Source of the DNA: an uncultured bacterium
GTDB taxonomy: Bacteria; Cyanobacteriota; Vampirovibrionia; Gastranaerophilales; Gastranaerophilaceae
Reading direction: 5' to 3'
Length of the DNA: 59,250 nt
Assembly: GCA_947428835.1 (NCBI GenBank)
Contig: CANENE010000012.1
Span: forward strand, 1 to 59,250
The first letter of the stretch is position 1. Each line of letters opens with the position of its first letter. The position numbers were made by a program, and so were the translations under genes. The notes below the pieces were generated by a model. It worked only from the letters and a program-made list of their open reading frames with translations, was not told the DNA's origin and did not search any database. Below are positions 18,188 to 26,861 of the stretch, piece by piece.

Positions 18188-19375
18188 CTAATGTACGCAA
18201 ACGGTTAAAAGAACACCTGCTGCAACTGCTGAACCAATTACACCTGCAACATTTGGACCCATCGCATGCATAAGCAGGAAGTTTTGCGGATTTTCTTCCA
18301 ATCCCACTTTATTTGCAACCCTTGCTGCCATAGGAACGGCGGAAACACCGGCAGCTCCAATCAGAGGGTTAATTTTATCTTTAGAACATAAGTTCATAAT
18401 CTTTGCCATAATAACACCTGCCGCCGTTGCCAAAGAAAACGCAACAATACCAAGAATTAAAATAAACAAAGTTTGAACTGTCAAAAATTGGTCTGCTGAA
18501 AGCTTTGAACCAACTGATAAACCTAAAAATATAGTTACAATATTAATTAGGGCATTTTGCATAGTGTCAGAAAGTCTGTTTACAACGCCGCATTCTTTGC
18601 ACAAATTACCAAATGCAAGAGCGCCGACAAGCGGGCACGCACTTGGTAAGAAAATTATACAAAGAGATAAAACAACAAGAGGGAATACAATTTTTTCTCT
18701 TTGAGAAACTTCTCTTAATTGCCTCATTTCAATTTGGCGTTCTTTTTTAGTTGTAAGTAATTTCATAATCGGAGGCTGAATTACAGGAACCAAAGCCATA
18801 TAAGAATATGCTGCAACTGCAATTGCACCTAATAGGTCGGGAGCTAATTTAGATGTTACATAAATTGATGTCGGGCCGTCAGCACCACCGATGATGCCTA
18901 TTGCACCTGCTTCGGGAAGTGTAAAACCAAACACACAAAGAGCAAGAAGCAATGCTCCAAATATACCAAATTGAGCGGCGCCGCCAAGAAGTGCCATTTT
19001 AGGATTGGCTAGCAGTGGTCCAAAATCTGTCATAGCACCTACTCCCATAAATATTATCAAAGGAAATAAACCTTGATGAATACCTGCTTCATAAATAATA
19101 TTTAAAAAGCCGCCGGGTTCTGTCATACCGGCTAACGGTATATTTGATAAGAAGCCGCCGAATGCTATAGGAATTAGAAGCAATGGTTCATATTGCTTTT
19201 TAATTCCAAGCCACATTAAAAATAAGCAAATTACAAGCATAATCGGAGAGCCGAATTGATGCAGGAATTGTTCAAAAGCACTTTCTATAGTTGGGTCAGG
19301 CGCAGCTACAAAGTTGCATATACCTGTCGTTTGCCATAATTGTTGAAAAATTTCACCTATATTCATTGCTGTCAT
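18188..19375 (-). CDS. oadB: Na+-translocating decarboxylase beta subunit
   Basis: This polytopic inner-membrane protein (395 residues) decarboxylates carboxybiotin and exports Na+. It has about nine to eleven hydrophobic segments. The hallmark region [19 protein letters not shown] contains the conserved Asp needed for Na+ transport. [16 protein letters not shown] near residue 115 and [19 protein letters not shown] near the C-terminus are also family motifs. It is the last gene of birA-oadG-oadA-oadB. The complex lets the cell build a Na+ gradient from fermentation. Confidence 0.95.
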   Translation of the reverse strand: MTAMNIGEIFQQLWQTTGICNFVAAPDPTIESAFEQFLHQFGSPIMLVICLFLMWLGIKKQYEPLLLIPIAFGGFLSNIPLAGMTEPGGFLNIIYEAGIHQGLFPLIIFMGVGAMTDFGPLLANPKMALLGGAAQFGIFGALLLALCVFGFTLPEAGAIGIIGGADGPTSIYVTSKLAPDLLGAIAVAAYSYMALVPVIQPPIMKLLTTKKERQIEMRQLREVSQREKIVFPLVVLSLCIIFLPSACPLVGALAFGNLCKECGVVNRLSDTMQNALINIVTIFLGLSVGSKLSADQFLTVQTLFILILGIVAFSLATAAGVIMAKIMNLCSKDKINPLIGAAGVSAVPMAARVANKVGLEENPQNFLLMHAMGPNVAGVIGSAVAAGVLLTVCVH

Positions 19376-19389
19376 TGTTTCTTACCTCG

Positions 19390-21174
19390 CTATCCCAATG
19401 TTACCAATGATTGACCGTTTTTAACCTGATCACCTTGGCCTACATTTATTGATGTCACAGTTCCTGAAGCAGGAGATTTAATTTCTGTTTCCATTTTCAT
19501 AGCTTCAACAACTAAAAGCACATCGCCTTCTGCTACAGTATCGCCAACTGCAACTTCTACTCTGATTACAACACCAGGCAGCGCTGCTTTAACTTCTTTG
19601 CCTTCGCCGGTTGGTGCAGGTGTTTCATCAATTCCATCTTTAACATCGAAGTCATAAGCTTTTCCATTGACTGTGGCTTTGTTGCCATCCAATTTAACGG
19701 CATATTTTTTACCGTTAACTGTAACTGTGCAGCCATCAGATGAAGCGCCTGTTGAAGCAGAAGCTGATTTTTCATTTTTTCTAACGCCAAGTGTGCCGTG
19801 GCCTTGAAGGAACATGATACCTTTTTCTTTGCAGGCTCCTGCAATGAAGATATTTTCATCTGTTACAGGCAAATTAGCATCGGTTAGCATTTTTGTTGCA
19901 GCTTTGATGCCTTTTGTTTCATCTTTGTCATTCAAATCAACAACTTTTTCTGTTGTTGGTTCTAAGCCCAATTGTTCATGGGCAATTTTAACAATTTCAG
20001 GGTCTGCTTCACAAGGAGTTTTTCCGAAATAGCCAAGAACCATTTTTCCATAACCTTCTGCAATTTTTTTCCAATTGCCAAACATCACATTATTAAATGC
20101 TTGTTGGAAATAGAATTGTGAAACAGGAGTAACGGAAGTTGCAAAACCGCCTTTTTCAACAACTTCTTTCATAGCAGCAACAATTAAAGGATATTTATCC
20201 ATCAAATTATTGTCACGAAGCATTTGAGTGTTAGCAGTTAAAGCGCCGCCAGGAAGCGGTGATTGAATAATCATAGGATTAACAGCCAATGCTTCAGGAG
20301 GCAAGAAGTAGTCTTTCATACATTCTTTGAATATTTCTTCTGTTTCAATAATTTTTTCAATATCAATTCCTAAGTCATATTCGCTGCCCTTTAGTGCATG
20401 CCACATAGAAACGATATCAGGTTGTGCAGTACCGCCTGAAACCGGTTTCATAGCAAGGTCTATACCATCTGCTCCACCATCAAGCGCAGCTAAATAAGCA
20501 GCTAAGCCTGTTCCTGCTGTTTCGTGGCTGTGGAAGCGGATGTGAGCTTCGGAACCTAATATTTCTCTTGTTCTTTTGATTGTTTCATATACTTTTCTTG
20601 GAGCAGATGTTCCTGATGCATCTTTAAAAGCTAAAGAAGTAAAAGGAATTCCGGCATCTAATATTGAACGCAATACTCTTTCATAAAAAGCAACATCATG
20701 GGCACCAACGCATCCTATGGGAAGTTCCATCATAGTAATGGTAACTTCGTGGTTTAAACCGTTATCGACAATGCATTGACCTGAATAGATTAAGTTATTA
20801 ACATCATTTAAAGCATCAAAGTTACGAACTGTTGTCACACCGTGTTTTTTAAACATTTTAGCGTGAAGATTAATCATATCTCTTGGTTGACTATCAAGAC
20901 CAACAACGTTAACGCCTCTAGCCAGCGATTGAAGGTTAATATCGGGTCCTACGGCTTCTCTAATCTTATCCATTGTTTCAAAAGCATTTTCTTTGCAATA
21001 GAAAATCGGTGATTGAAATCTTGCGCCGCCTGCAACTTCAAAATGCTTGATACCGGCATCCACTGCTGATTTAATAGCAGGAAGAAAATCATCTACAAAT
21101 ACTCTTGCTCCATAAACGGATTGAAAACCGTCACGAAAAGAAGTATCCATAACTTTAATTTGTTTTTTTGTCAT
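19390..21174 (-). CDS. oadA: Biotin-dependent decarboxylase alpha subunit (oxaloacetate-type carboxyltransferase)
   Basis: The 594-residue protein has an N-terminal HMGL-like carboxyltransferase barrel, a conserved carboxylase domain, and a C-terminal biotinyl domain with the biotin Lys in EAMKMETEI. It transfers CO2 from a 2-oxo acid, probably oxaloacetate, to biotin. The barrel is diverged: the opening reads MDTSFRDGFQS rather than the common DTxLRDAHQS, and the active-site Lys region reads AFKDASGTSAP. The metal-binding FHSHETAGTG is kept. A flexible Ser/Ala-rich region near residues 470-485 and a Pro/Gly linker near 530 precede the biotinyl domain. Substrate is inferred from family and from oadB/oadG neighbours. 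Confidence 0.9.
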   Translation of the reverse strand: MTKKQIKVMDTSFRDGFQSVYGARVFVDDFLPAIKSAVDAGIKHFEVAGGARFQSPIFYCKENAFETMDKIREAVGPDINLQSLARGVNVVGLDSQPRDMINLHAKMFKKHGVTTVRNFDALNDVNNLIYSGQCIVDNGLNHEVTITMMELPIGCVGAHDVAFYERVLRSILDAGIPFTSLAFKDASGTSAPRKVYETIKRTREILGSEAHIRFHSHETAGTGLAAYLAALDGGADGIDLAMKPVSGGTAQPDIVSMWHALKGSEYDLGIDIEKIIETEEIFKECMKDYFLPPEALAVNPMIIQSPLPGGALTANTQMLRDNNLMDKYPLIVAAMKEVVEKGGFATSVTPVSQFYFQQAFNNVMFGNWKKIAEGYGKMVLGYFGKTPCEADPEIVKIAHEQLGLEPTTEKVVDLNDKDETKGIKAATKMLTDANLPVTDENIFIAGACKEKGIMFLQGHGTLGVRKNEKSASASTGASSDGCTVTVNGKKYAVKLDGNKATVNGKAYDFDVKDGIDETPAPTGEGKEVKAALPGVVIRVEVAVGDTVAEGDVLLVVEAMKMETEIKSPASGTVTSINVGQGDQVKNGQSLVTLG

Positions 21175-21216
21175 TTTTTTATCCTCTTTTATAAATAATA
21201 TGTTCTATTTGTTATT

Positions 21217-21450
21217 CTATTTTGCTCTTGCAACTGCAATTGCAAGGGCAACTTCTGCGTCATCTGATTTTGCTGTTTTTTTGCCACCTGCAACAGGTGC
21301 CTCTTGAACAGGGCAAAGCTTGTTTATAACATTTACCGCTTTTACCATTATGTGAATTGCAAAAACCATAATTACAAGAAATGAAAATACAATTCCCATC
21401 CCTACAACCATTGTGGTTAAGCCTTGTGCCCATAATTCAGCATTTAGCAT
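21217..21450 (-). CDS. oadG: Na+-translocating decarboxylase gamma subunit
   Basis: A small membrane anchor of 77 residues. One transmembrane helix (GLTTMVVGMGIVFSFLVIMV, residues 10-29) is followed by a Lys/Ala-rich cytoplasmic tail ending AVARAK. OadG links the alpha and beta subunits. Size and position between birA and oadA fit. Its start overlaps the birA end by 7 bp. Confidence 0.9.
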   Translation of the reverse strand: MLNAELWAQGLTTMVVGMGIVFSFLVIMVFAIHIMVKAVNVINKLCPVQEAPVAGGKKTAKSDDAEVALAIAVARAK

Positions 21451-22010
21451 AATATTTCTCCTTTTAATCCTTCTATCAAAAAATCTTTGTATTCGTTTTT
21501 AAAATTATCTAAATATTTGTTTAAAAATTCTTTTTTATCAATATTTCTGCCTATTTCATTGAAAATAGAAGTTGCAGGAATATCAATATTTTTAAGCTCA
21601 TCTTGAGTTAAATTAAGGTTAATTCCAATTCCAACTACAACACCTATGCATTTTTGACCGACAAATACAGATTCTGCCAAAAACCCTGCAATTTTTTTGC
21701 CATCAATTAAGATATCGTTTGGGTATTTAAATTTCGGTTTCAGTCCATATTGTTCCAAGGTTTTTGCACCAATTAGGGAAACAAATCTCGTTAGTTCATT
21801 AAGGTGCTCAATATTATCGGGCTTTAGAACAATTGAAACATATATATTTCCGCCATTTTCGCTGCTTGAAAACCATTTTCTTTCAAATTGCCCATGGCCT
21901 GTTGTTTGAAGGTCACATGAAACAACGGAAAAATCTTTTAATTTTTCCAGATTTTCTTTTGCCCATACGCTAGTAGAATTTAGTTTGTCAAAATGTATGA
22001 TATCGCACAT
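21444..22010 (-). CDS. birA: Biotin protein ligase, short form
   Basis: The enzyme activates biotin as biotinyl-AMP and transfers it to the Lys of acceptor domains. This 188-residue form has no N-terminal HTH and appears to lack most of the C-terminal SH3-like domain, ending soon after the catalytic core. The biotin-binding loop is diverged (TTGHGQFERKWFS in place of the usual TxGRGRxGRxW), while YPNDILIDGKKIAGFLAE is typical. ATG at 22010 is chosen over an in-frame TTG at 22016. A promoter directly upstream suggests a leaderless mRNA. First in the operon, it probably serves OadA. Confidence 0.88.
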   Translation of the reverse strand: MCDIIHFDKLNSTSVWAKENLEKLKDFSVVSCDLQTTGHGQFERKWFSSSENGGNIYVSIVLKPDNIEHLNELTRFVSLIGAKTLEQYGLKPKFKYPNDILIDGKKIAGFLAESVFVGQKCIGVVVGIGINLNLTQDELKNIDIPATSIFNEIGRNIDKKEFLNKYLDNFKNEYKDFLIEGLKGEILC

Positions 22011-22016
22011 ACACAA

Positions 22017-22045
22017 ATGATAACAAAAACATAATTTTGAAACAA
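22017..22045 (-). promoter_or_regulatory. birA-oad operon promoter, leaderless type
   Basis: On the minus strand TTGTTT, a 17-bp spacer and TATCAT end 6 nt before the birA ATG. No Shine-Dalgarno site is seen. Confidence 0.55.
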
Positions 22046-22060
22046 CTAAAGTATTTTAAC

Positions 22061-22165
22061 CCGTCACCCTGAACTCGTTTCAGGGTCTGACCAAGCTTGT
22101 GGCAACATATAAAGTTCGTTATTACACCCCAACATCTTAGATGCGCAAACAAGTTCACTATGACA
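22061..22165 (-). repeat. Composite intergenic repeat, copy 3 (reverse)
   Basis: Same two-palindrome element in reverse orientation: CCCTGAACTCGTTTCAGGG first, then a middle part and CAAACAAGTTCA. It separates the birA promoter from the Trp-rich ORF unit. Confidence 0.8.
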
Positions 22166-22216
22166 TTTATTTGAATTTGCTTTTGGAAATTGCCAAGCAA
22201 TAATTCAAATGCTCAA

Positions 22217-22245
22217 TTGACAAAAAAATTTATTTACAGTATTTA
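22217..22245 (+). promoter_or_regulatory. Promoter of the Trp-rich ORF
   Basis: Consensus TTGACA (22217-22222), 17-bp spacer, TATTTA (22240-22245). Expected start point at about 22252, about 23 nt before the ATG. Confidence 0.6.
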
Positions 22246-22274
22246 TATATATGCCCCTTGAAAAAGGAATTACA

Positions 22275-22364
22275 ATGACAAACAACTTCAACAATATGAA
22301 TTTAAACTGGTGGTGGAGCCTTGATAACTTGACAGGCTTTAGTTTTGCATATTGTTGGCTTTAA
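22275..22364 (+). CDS. Trp-rich 29-residue peptide, possible attenuator leader
   Basis: A 29-codon ORF after AAAGGAA: MTNNFNNMNLNWWWSLDN then LTGFSFAYCWL. It has three consecutive Trp codons (22308-22316) plus Trp28. Downstream is a Rho-independent hairpin. AGCCT (22317-22321) can pair with AGGCT (22334-22338); TGACAGG (22330-22336) can pair with CCTGTCA (22396-22402), which is also the left arm of the terminator. This matches the alternating-stem layout of transcription attenuators. But the downstream gene is a membrane protein with no known tryptophan link, so a free-standing small peptide is an alternative. Confidence 0.55.
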   Translation: MTNNFNNMNLNWWWSLDNLTGFSFAYCWL

Positions 22365-22391
22365 AAATTCAAACAACATTTAAAATTAAAC

Positions 22392-22421
22392 AAATCCTGT
22401 CAGATATGAGCAGGATTTTTT
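22392..22421 (+). terminator. Terminator or attenuator hairpin
   Basis: AAATCCTG pairs with CAGGATTT around 11 nt, followed by T-rich sequence. It lies between the Trp-rich ORF and the 430-residue membrane protein gene. Confidence 0.75.
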
Positions 22422-22470
22422 ATTTTGTTTAAAACCATTGTTTTTATTTTTAAAGTTAAAGGAAATTAAA

Positions 22471-23763
22471 ATGCCAATAGAATCAATCAGTTCATCAAAA
22501 ATAATTCAAAATTTACCAAACCACATAAAACCCATTGCAAACTACCTTCAAAAGCAAGAAGCAAAAGGAGGCGCTTCGCTTGCAAATTCAAGATTTATTC
22601 AAGATACTGCAACAAATCTTGCGCCAAAAGCAATTTTTTCAAGATCAAAAGCAGACCTTTTTGATATGAGTTTTCTAGAAGTATCAGAAAGCCTGCTTGT
22701 ATATTATTGCCCGACTTTAATGGGTGAAAAAGTATTTAGAAAAGGCTATTCAAAAGGGCTTGATAAGGTTTTATCATCAAAAGTTTCAACACCTTTAGCT
22801 CAATTAAACCTCGACAAATCCTTATCAAAAGAAGATTTAGAAAAAATCAAACCCGTTAAAGCTGCAATAGCGCTATCTTCTATGCTTATTCCGCTAACGG
22901 AATTTACATTGAATTTCTTTAAAAATCTTTTTACTTTGAAGCTTTTTAAACAATCGGATTTCAATAATATTGCAAATCTAAATAAAACCAAAGACAAAAA
23001 AGAAGACAAAAAAGACCAAGACAAGGTAAGAAAAAATGCAATAAAAAATATCCTTGGGGCAGGGGCTGTATTTTTAGGCTGCATTGGTATGTCTCAGCTT
23101 ATTTTAAAAAAGGGAACAGATTCTAAAGCGCTTCAAAAATTTGCAGATTTTATTCTAACCCCGGGTGATGTCCTATTTAAAAACAATGAAAAAGCAAGAA
23201 ATTTCACAAATAAATATTTTTCTCTTGATTTTGCAGATAACGGAGGAAAATTGGGCTTAAGCCACGGACAATTGACTTCTTGCGTTTTAATTGGAGGTAT
23301 TGGCTATTTTAAAGCCGCAAAAGACAGAGGCAGACAAAATTTCTTAGAAACATTATTCAGATATCCGCTTGTAGGTTTTTATGTGATAACAGGAAGCGAA
23401 CTTTTTGAAAAAGGCTTTAAAAAATTCCTTCAAAACAAAAACGACTACAAAGAAATTATAGACAAGGACTTAAATGTTAAGAAATTTAGCGAACTATCCG
23501 ATATCGCTCAAAAATTGGCCAAACAAAATAAAACAACACTTGAAAAAGAATTCGGTTCGCTTGTAAATAAAAAAGCTATGATATCGGCTGTTCCGTTTGC
23601 TTTTTCTATTGGTTTCATGGGACTTTTTGTAGCAGGAATTTCAAGATTTTTCACTCAATACAGATACAATAAAGAGCAGGAAAAATTGAAAAACAATAGA
23701 TTAAATCCCTTTCAAAATTTCAATGACTTTAAAAATGAAGTTGGAAAAAACCATTTAAAGTAA
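22471..23763 (+). CDS. Multi-pass membrane protein, unknown
   Basis: The protein has 430 residues from the ATG at 22471, which follows AAAGGAAA; a TTG at 22438 is also in frame. I recognise no family. Hydrophobic segments are visible near residues 125-150, 200-220, 275-290, 305-325 and 380-400, separated by Lys-rich stretches (KDKKEDKKDQDKVRK). The N-terminus is polar and lacks a signal peptide. The gene follows the Trp-rich ORF and its hairpin, so read-through may control it. It precedes map by 25 bp. Confidence 0.75.
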   Translation: MPIESISSSKIIQNLPNHIKPIANYLQKQEAKGGASLANSRFIQDTATNLAPKAIFSRSKADLFDMSFLEVSESLLVYYCPTLMGEKVFRKGYSKGLDKVLSSKVSTPLAQLNLDKSLSKEDLEKIKPVKAAIALSSMLIPLTEFTLNFFKNLFTLKLFKQSDFNNIANLNKTKDKKEDKKDQDKVRKNAIKNILGAGAVFLGCIGMSQLILKKGTDSKALQKFADFILTPGDVLFKNNEKARNFTNKYFSLDFADNGGKLGLSHGQLTSCVLIGGIGYFKAAKDRGRQNFLETLFRYPLVGFYVITGSELFEKGFKKFLQNKNDYKEIIDKDLNVKKFSELSDIAQKLAKQNKTTLEKEFGSLVNKKAMISAVPFAFSIGFMGLFVAGISRFFTQYRYNKEQEKLKNNRLNPFQNFNDFKNEVGKNHLK

Positions 23764-23788
23764 TATAATTATTTTGAAAGGAAATCAA

Positions 23789-24535
23789 ATGCATAAAAAA
23801 TCAAGACAAGAAATAAAGCTTATGAAAATGGCGGGAAATATTGTAGCTCTTGTTCATCAGGAGATGAAAAAGGTGATAGAGCCCGGCATTTCCACTCTTG
23901 AATTAGATAAAATTGCCTATGATATCATAAAAAAGAATAAAGCGGTGCCGACTTTTCTTGGCTATGGCGGTTTTCCAAATACAATTTGCACATCTGTTAA
24001 TGAACAGGTAGTCCACGGAATTCCATCCAAAGACGTTATTTTAAAAGAAGGCGATATAGTATCTATTGACGTTGGCGCAACTTTTAGGGGATTGGTTGGA
24101 GATAGTGCCTGGAGTTATGCAGTCGGAAAAGTTTCAAAAGATATCGAACATCTTATGGAAGTAACTCAAAAAGCCCTTTTTGCAGGTATTGAGCAAATGA
24201 TACCCGATACTCCTTTAGAAAACGTTTCAGCAGCTATTGAAGATGAAGCAATTAAAGGTAAGGTTGGAATTGTGCGCGAATACGGAGGCCACGGCGTAGG
24301 CTATGAAATGCACGAAAACCCTTTTCTTTATAATTATAGGACAGGTTCAAAAACCATAATTAAAGAAAATTGCGCAATTGCAATTGAACCTATGCTAAAT
24401 CTCGGATGTGATGAAGTTCATACACTGGCTGACGGCTGGACTGTTGTAACGGATGATAAAAAACCGTCAGCGCATTTTGAACATACCGTTATTGCAACTC
24501 CGGAAGGTCCCTTGATTACCACAACCCTTCCATAG
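23789..24535 (+). CDS. map: Methionine aminopeptidase, type I
   Basis: Map removes the initiator Met from new proteins. The start at 23789 (248 residues) follows AAAGGAAA; a TTG at 23774 is in frame but lies upstream of that site. Metal ligands are visible: Asp in SIDVGATFRGLVGD (two Asp), His in GHGVGYEMHE, Glu in AIEPM, and Glu in HFEHT. TFLGYGGFPNTICTSVNEQVVHGIP is the family core. Its 3' end overlaps the convergent EF-hand gene by 20 bp. Confidence 0.95.
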   Translation: MHKKSRQEIKLMKMAGNIVALVHQEMKKVIEPGISTLELDKIAYDIIKKNKAVPTFLGYGGFPNTICTSVNEQVVHGIPSKDVILKEGDIVSIDVGATFRGLVGDSAWSYAVGKVSKDIEHLMEVTQKALFAGIEQMIPDTPLENVSAAIEDEAIKGKVGIVREYGGHGVGYEMHENPFLYNYRTGSKTIIKENCAIAIEPMLNLGCDEVHTLADGWTVVTDDKKPSAHFEHTVIATPEGPLITTTLP

Positions 24536-25388
24536 ATTCCGGTATTTCCCATTTCTTGTCATTGCAAGCACTCTGTGCCCAATTGAATAAACCGTCTATA
24601 TTGATGCTTCCGTCTTTTAAAGATTCACTTGTATTGCCTTCATCATCCGAATATATAGTATCAACGTCTGCATAAAATCTGTTTAGTTCCAATTGGCGTA
24701 CAGGATTTTCCCATTCCAGCATTTCAAATTTTCCCGTATATTGATAAAAACAGTAAGCTGTCCAATTTATTGTATCAACCGTGGCTTTTAAAAATCTGTC
24801 CAAACTGCAATCATAATCTTTATTTATTTTGTCAAATGCTGCTGCAGTTCTAACTTCAAGCTCGTCTTTACTTTTAACGTCTGTTGCATTTTCAAGCTGC
24901 CAATTTATATATTCATCTTTACTTAGTATGCCGTCTTGGTTTTTGTCTTTTAGTGCTATTTCGGCTGCAGTAAATTTATTTAGTTGTTCGCTATAAGCTT
25001 GTTCGTCTTGCGGATTTCTGCCTTCCATAAAAGAATAATCAATTCCTGCCTGCTGTCTGTTATTTGTATAAGTTTTTTCCGCATCATCAATCATAGAATC
25101 AGCTTCATCTAAAGCTTCATCAAGCTTTAGCGCATATTTTTCTTTTTTTTCGGGGCTTAAATTTGATTCAGCTATACTGTTTGAAACTTCCCCTGCTTTG
25201 TTATAAATATCCATTGCTTTTCCATATGAATCTAAAAGAGTATTCGAATTCGCTGTGTGGGTTTGAGTCCAATTGAAAAAATCTTCAAACAAAGAATTGT
25301 TTTTTTCTTTATCGTCATTTTTGTTTGGTATGCTTGGGGTATTATCAGTATTTACACTTGTTTGTACGCCAATGGAATTAATTAACAT
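24516..25388 (-). CDS. EF-hand-containing protein, unknown
   Basis: A 290-residue, acidic, soluble-looking protein with no signal peptide. Residues at about 152-165 form a canonical EF-hand calcium loop (DKNQDGILSKDE), and a second, weaker loop (NKDYDCSLDRFL) follows about 40 residues later, so a pair of EF hands is likely. The rest is helical and Asn/Asp-rich. The gene is convergent with map, and the two coding ends overlap by 20 bp. AAGAGAG precedes the ATG. A calcium-binding role is inferred from the loop only. Confidence 0.75.
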   Translation of the reverse strand: MLINSIGVQTSVNTDNTPSIPNKNDDKEKNNSLFEDFFNWTQTHTANSNTLLDSYGKAMDIYNKAGEVSNSIAESNLSPEKKEKYALKLDEALDEADSMIDDAEKTYTNNRQQAGIDYSFMEGRNPQDEQAYSEQLNKFTAAEIALKDKNQDGILSKDEYINWQLENATDVKSKDELEVRTAAAFDKINKDYDCSLDRFLKATVDTINWTAYCFYQYTGKFEMLEWENPVRQLELNRFYADVDTIYSDDEGNTSESLKDGSINIDGLFNWAQSACNDKKWEIPESMEGLW

Positions 25389-25473
25389 ATTTTTCTCTCT
25401 TGAAATATATACTATGTATATATAAAATTTTTTCAGGTTGAATAATTGCGATTTTATTAAAAAATTGTTACAA

Positions 25474-25491
25474 TTATGTTATACAACATAA
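25474..25491. promoter_or_regulatory. Inverted repeat upstream of the REC-HD-GYP gene
   Basis: TTATGTT and AACATAA around ATAC form a perfect 7-bp palindrome 64 bp before the start codon. Possible regulator site; function not shown. Confidence 0.3.
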
Positions 25492-25554
25492 AAAAAATTA
25501 AAGTTTTTTGGCTTTTAGCCGTTAATTTCTTTAGGAATATAAGAGGGCAAAATT

Positions 25555-26667
25555 TTGCAAAGTGTAAAAAATGATATATTGTTGAATTGTATCGGCGATA
25601 TTATCGCCAAAAACCCGGATAACAACGAGCATACAATTTTAATTGTCGATGACGAAATTAATAACATTCAGCTTTTAAAAAGAACTTTTAGAGGAAAATA
25701 TAAAATTTTAACGGCAACAAACGGGCTCGAAGGACTTCAAACCCTTAAAGATAATATTGAAGAAGTTTCTTTAATCGTATCTGACCATAAAATGCCTGTT
25801 ATGGAAGGAACAAAATTTCTTGAAGAAGCAAATATTATAGCACCTGATGTTGTTAAAATTCTTTTAACCGGCTTTAGTGATATTGATATAATTACTGATG
25901 CTGTTAACAAATGCAACTTATTCCAGTACGTTTTGAAACCATTTAATCCGGAAGAACTTCAAGAAGCTGTTCGAAACGGAATTGATAAATTTGATTTAGC
26001 AAGTTCTAAATCCTTAATTTTAAAAGATTTAAAAGAATTGTTCTATAAAACAATAAAATCAATAGCATCAGCACTTGATGCCAAAGACCCATATACCCAT
26101 GGACATTCTATGAGAGTAACCTTGTATTCAATTATTCTTGCCAAAGAATTGAATGTTCCTGAAGGAGAACTTGAACAAATTGAAACAGCAGGGTTGTTGC
26201 ATGATATAGGAAAGATTGCAATTCCTCAGGCAATTTTATGTAAACCCGGAAAATTGACAGATGATGAATTTGCAATTATGAAATCCCACCCGATTAATTC
26301 CGAAAAACTTATTGCAAGCATCAAAAAGCTCCATGAAATTTCCCCCGGTGTTAAACATCATCACGAAAGGTGGGATGGAAAGGGATACCCTGACAGGCTC
26401 GAAGGTGAAAACATTCCATATAGCGCAAGAATTATTGCAATAGCTGATACATATGATGCTATGACATCTACCCGCTCATACAGAAAAGCTCTTGAACATG
26501 ATATTGCAATCAGCGAAATAGACAGATGTAAAGGCGGACAATTTGATCCTGTTATGGCTCAAAAATTTGTTGAAATCCAAGATATTATAAAAGCCGCCAA
26601 AGATAATCCCGAAGAATATTATTTGAAATACTCAACACTATACAAAGAAATGCGCCTTGCAGAGTAG
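25555..26667 (+). CDS. Response regulator with HD-GYP phosphodiesterase domain
   Basis: A 370-residue two-domain protein. The N-terminal receiver (about 25-145) has ILIVDDE, the phosphoacceptor Asp in VSDHKMP, and Lys in VLKPFNPEEL. The C-terminal HD-GYP domain (about 165-355) has THGHSMRV, GLLHDIGKIAIP, KSHP, HHERWDGKGYP and IADTYDAMTS, all metal-binding positions intact. It should hydrolyse cyclic di-GMP under control of a histidine kinase, which is not in the window. Start codon is TTG, set by GAGGG at 25543-25547. Confidence 0.92.
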   Translation: MQSVKNDILLNCIGDIIAKNPDNNEHTILIVDDEINNIQLLKRTFRGKYKILTATNGLEGLQTLKDNIEEVSLIVSDHKMPVMEGTKFLEEANIIAPDVVKILLTGFSDIDIITDAVNKCNLFQYVLKPFNPEELQEAVRNGIDKFDLASSKSLILKDLKELFYKTIKSIASALDAKDPYTHGHSMRVTLYSIILAKELNVPEGELEQIETAGLLHDIGKIAIPQAILCKPGKLTDDEFAIMKSHPINSEKLIASIKKLHEISPGVKHHHERWDGKGYPDRLEGENIPYSARIIAIADTYDAMTSTRSYRKALEHDIAISEIDRCKGGQFDPVMAQKFVEIQDIIKAAKDNPEEYYLKYSTLYKEMRLAE

Positions 26668-26691
26668 ATTTTCAATAAATATAATAAAACC

Positions 26692-26765
26692 CGTCCCGGA
26701 GAGGATTCGAACCTCCGACATTCACCTTAGGAGGGTGACGTTCTATCCATCTGAACTACCGGGAC
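26692..26765 (-). tRNA. tRNA-Arg (CCU anticodon)
   Basis: On the minus strand, a 7-bp acceptor stem GTCCCGG/CCGGGAC, D-arm GTTC/GAAC, anticodon stem TCACC/GGTGA with loop CTCCTAA (anticodon CCU), and T-arm with TTCGAAT. No CCA is encoded. It reads AGG codons. Confidence 0.95.
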
Positions 26766-26817
26766 AGCTTAACTGATTTTAACACCAAAAAGCCATTTTT
26801 ACAATTATTTTACTTTC

Positions 26818-26846
26818 TTGACAGCCAACCAAATAAAAGCTATAAA
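26818..26846 (+). promoter_or_regulatory. Promoter of the CDF transporter gene
   Basis: Consensus TTGACA, 17-bp spacer, TATAAA. The start codon is 15 nt beyond the -10 box with AAAGG between. Confidence 0.75.
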
Positions 26847-26861
26847 AATAGAAAGGTTAAA

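Noticed and set aside
22275-22470. Trp attenuator controlling tryptophan biosynthesis genes
   Set aside because: The downstream gene is not a trp gene and none is in the window; only attenuation of the membrane-protein gene remains possible.
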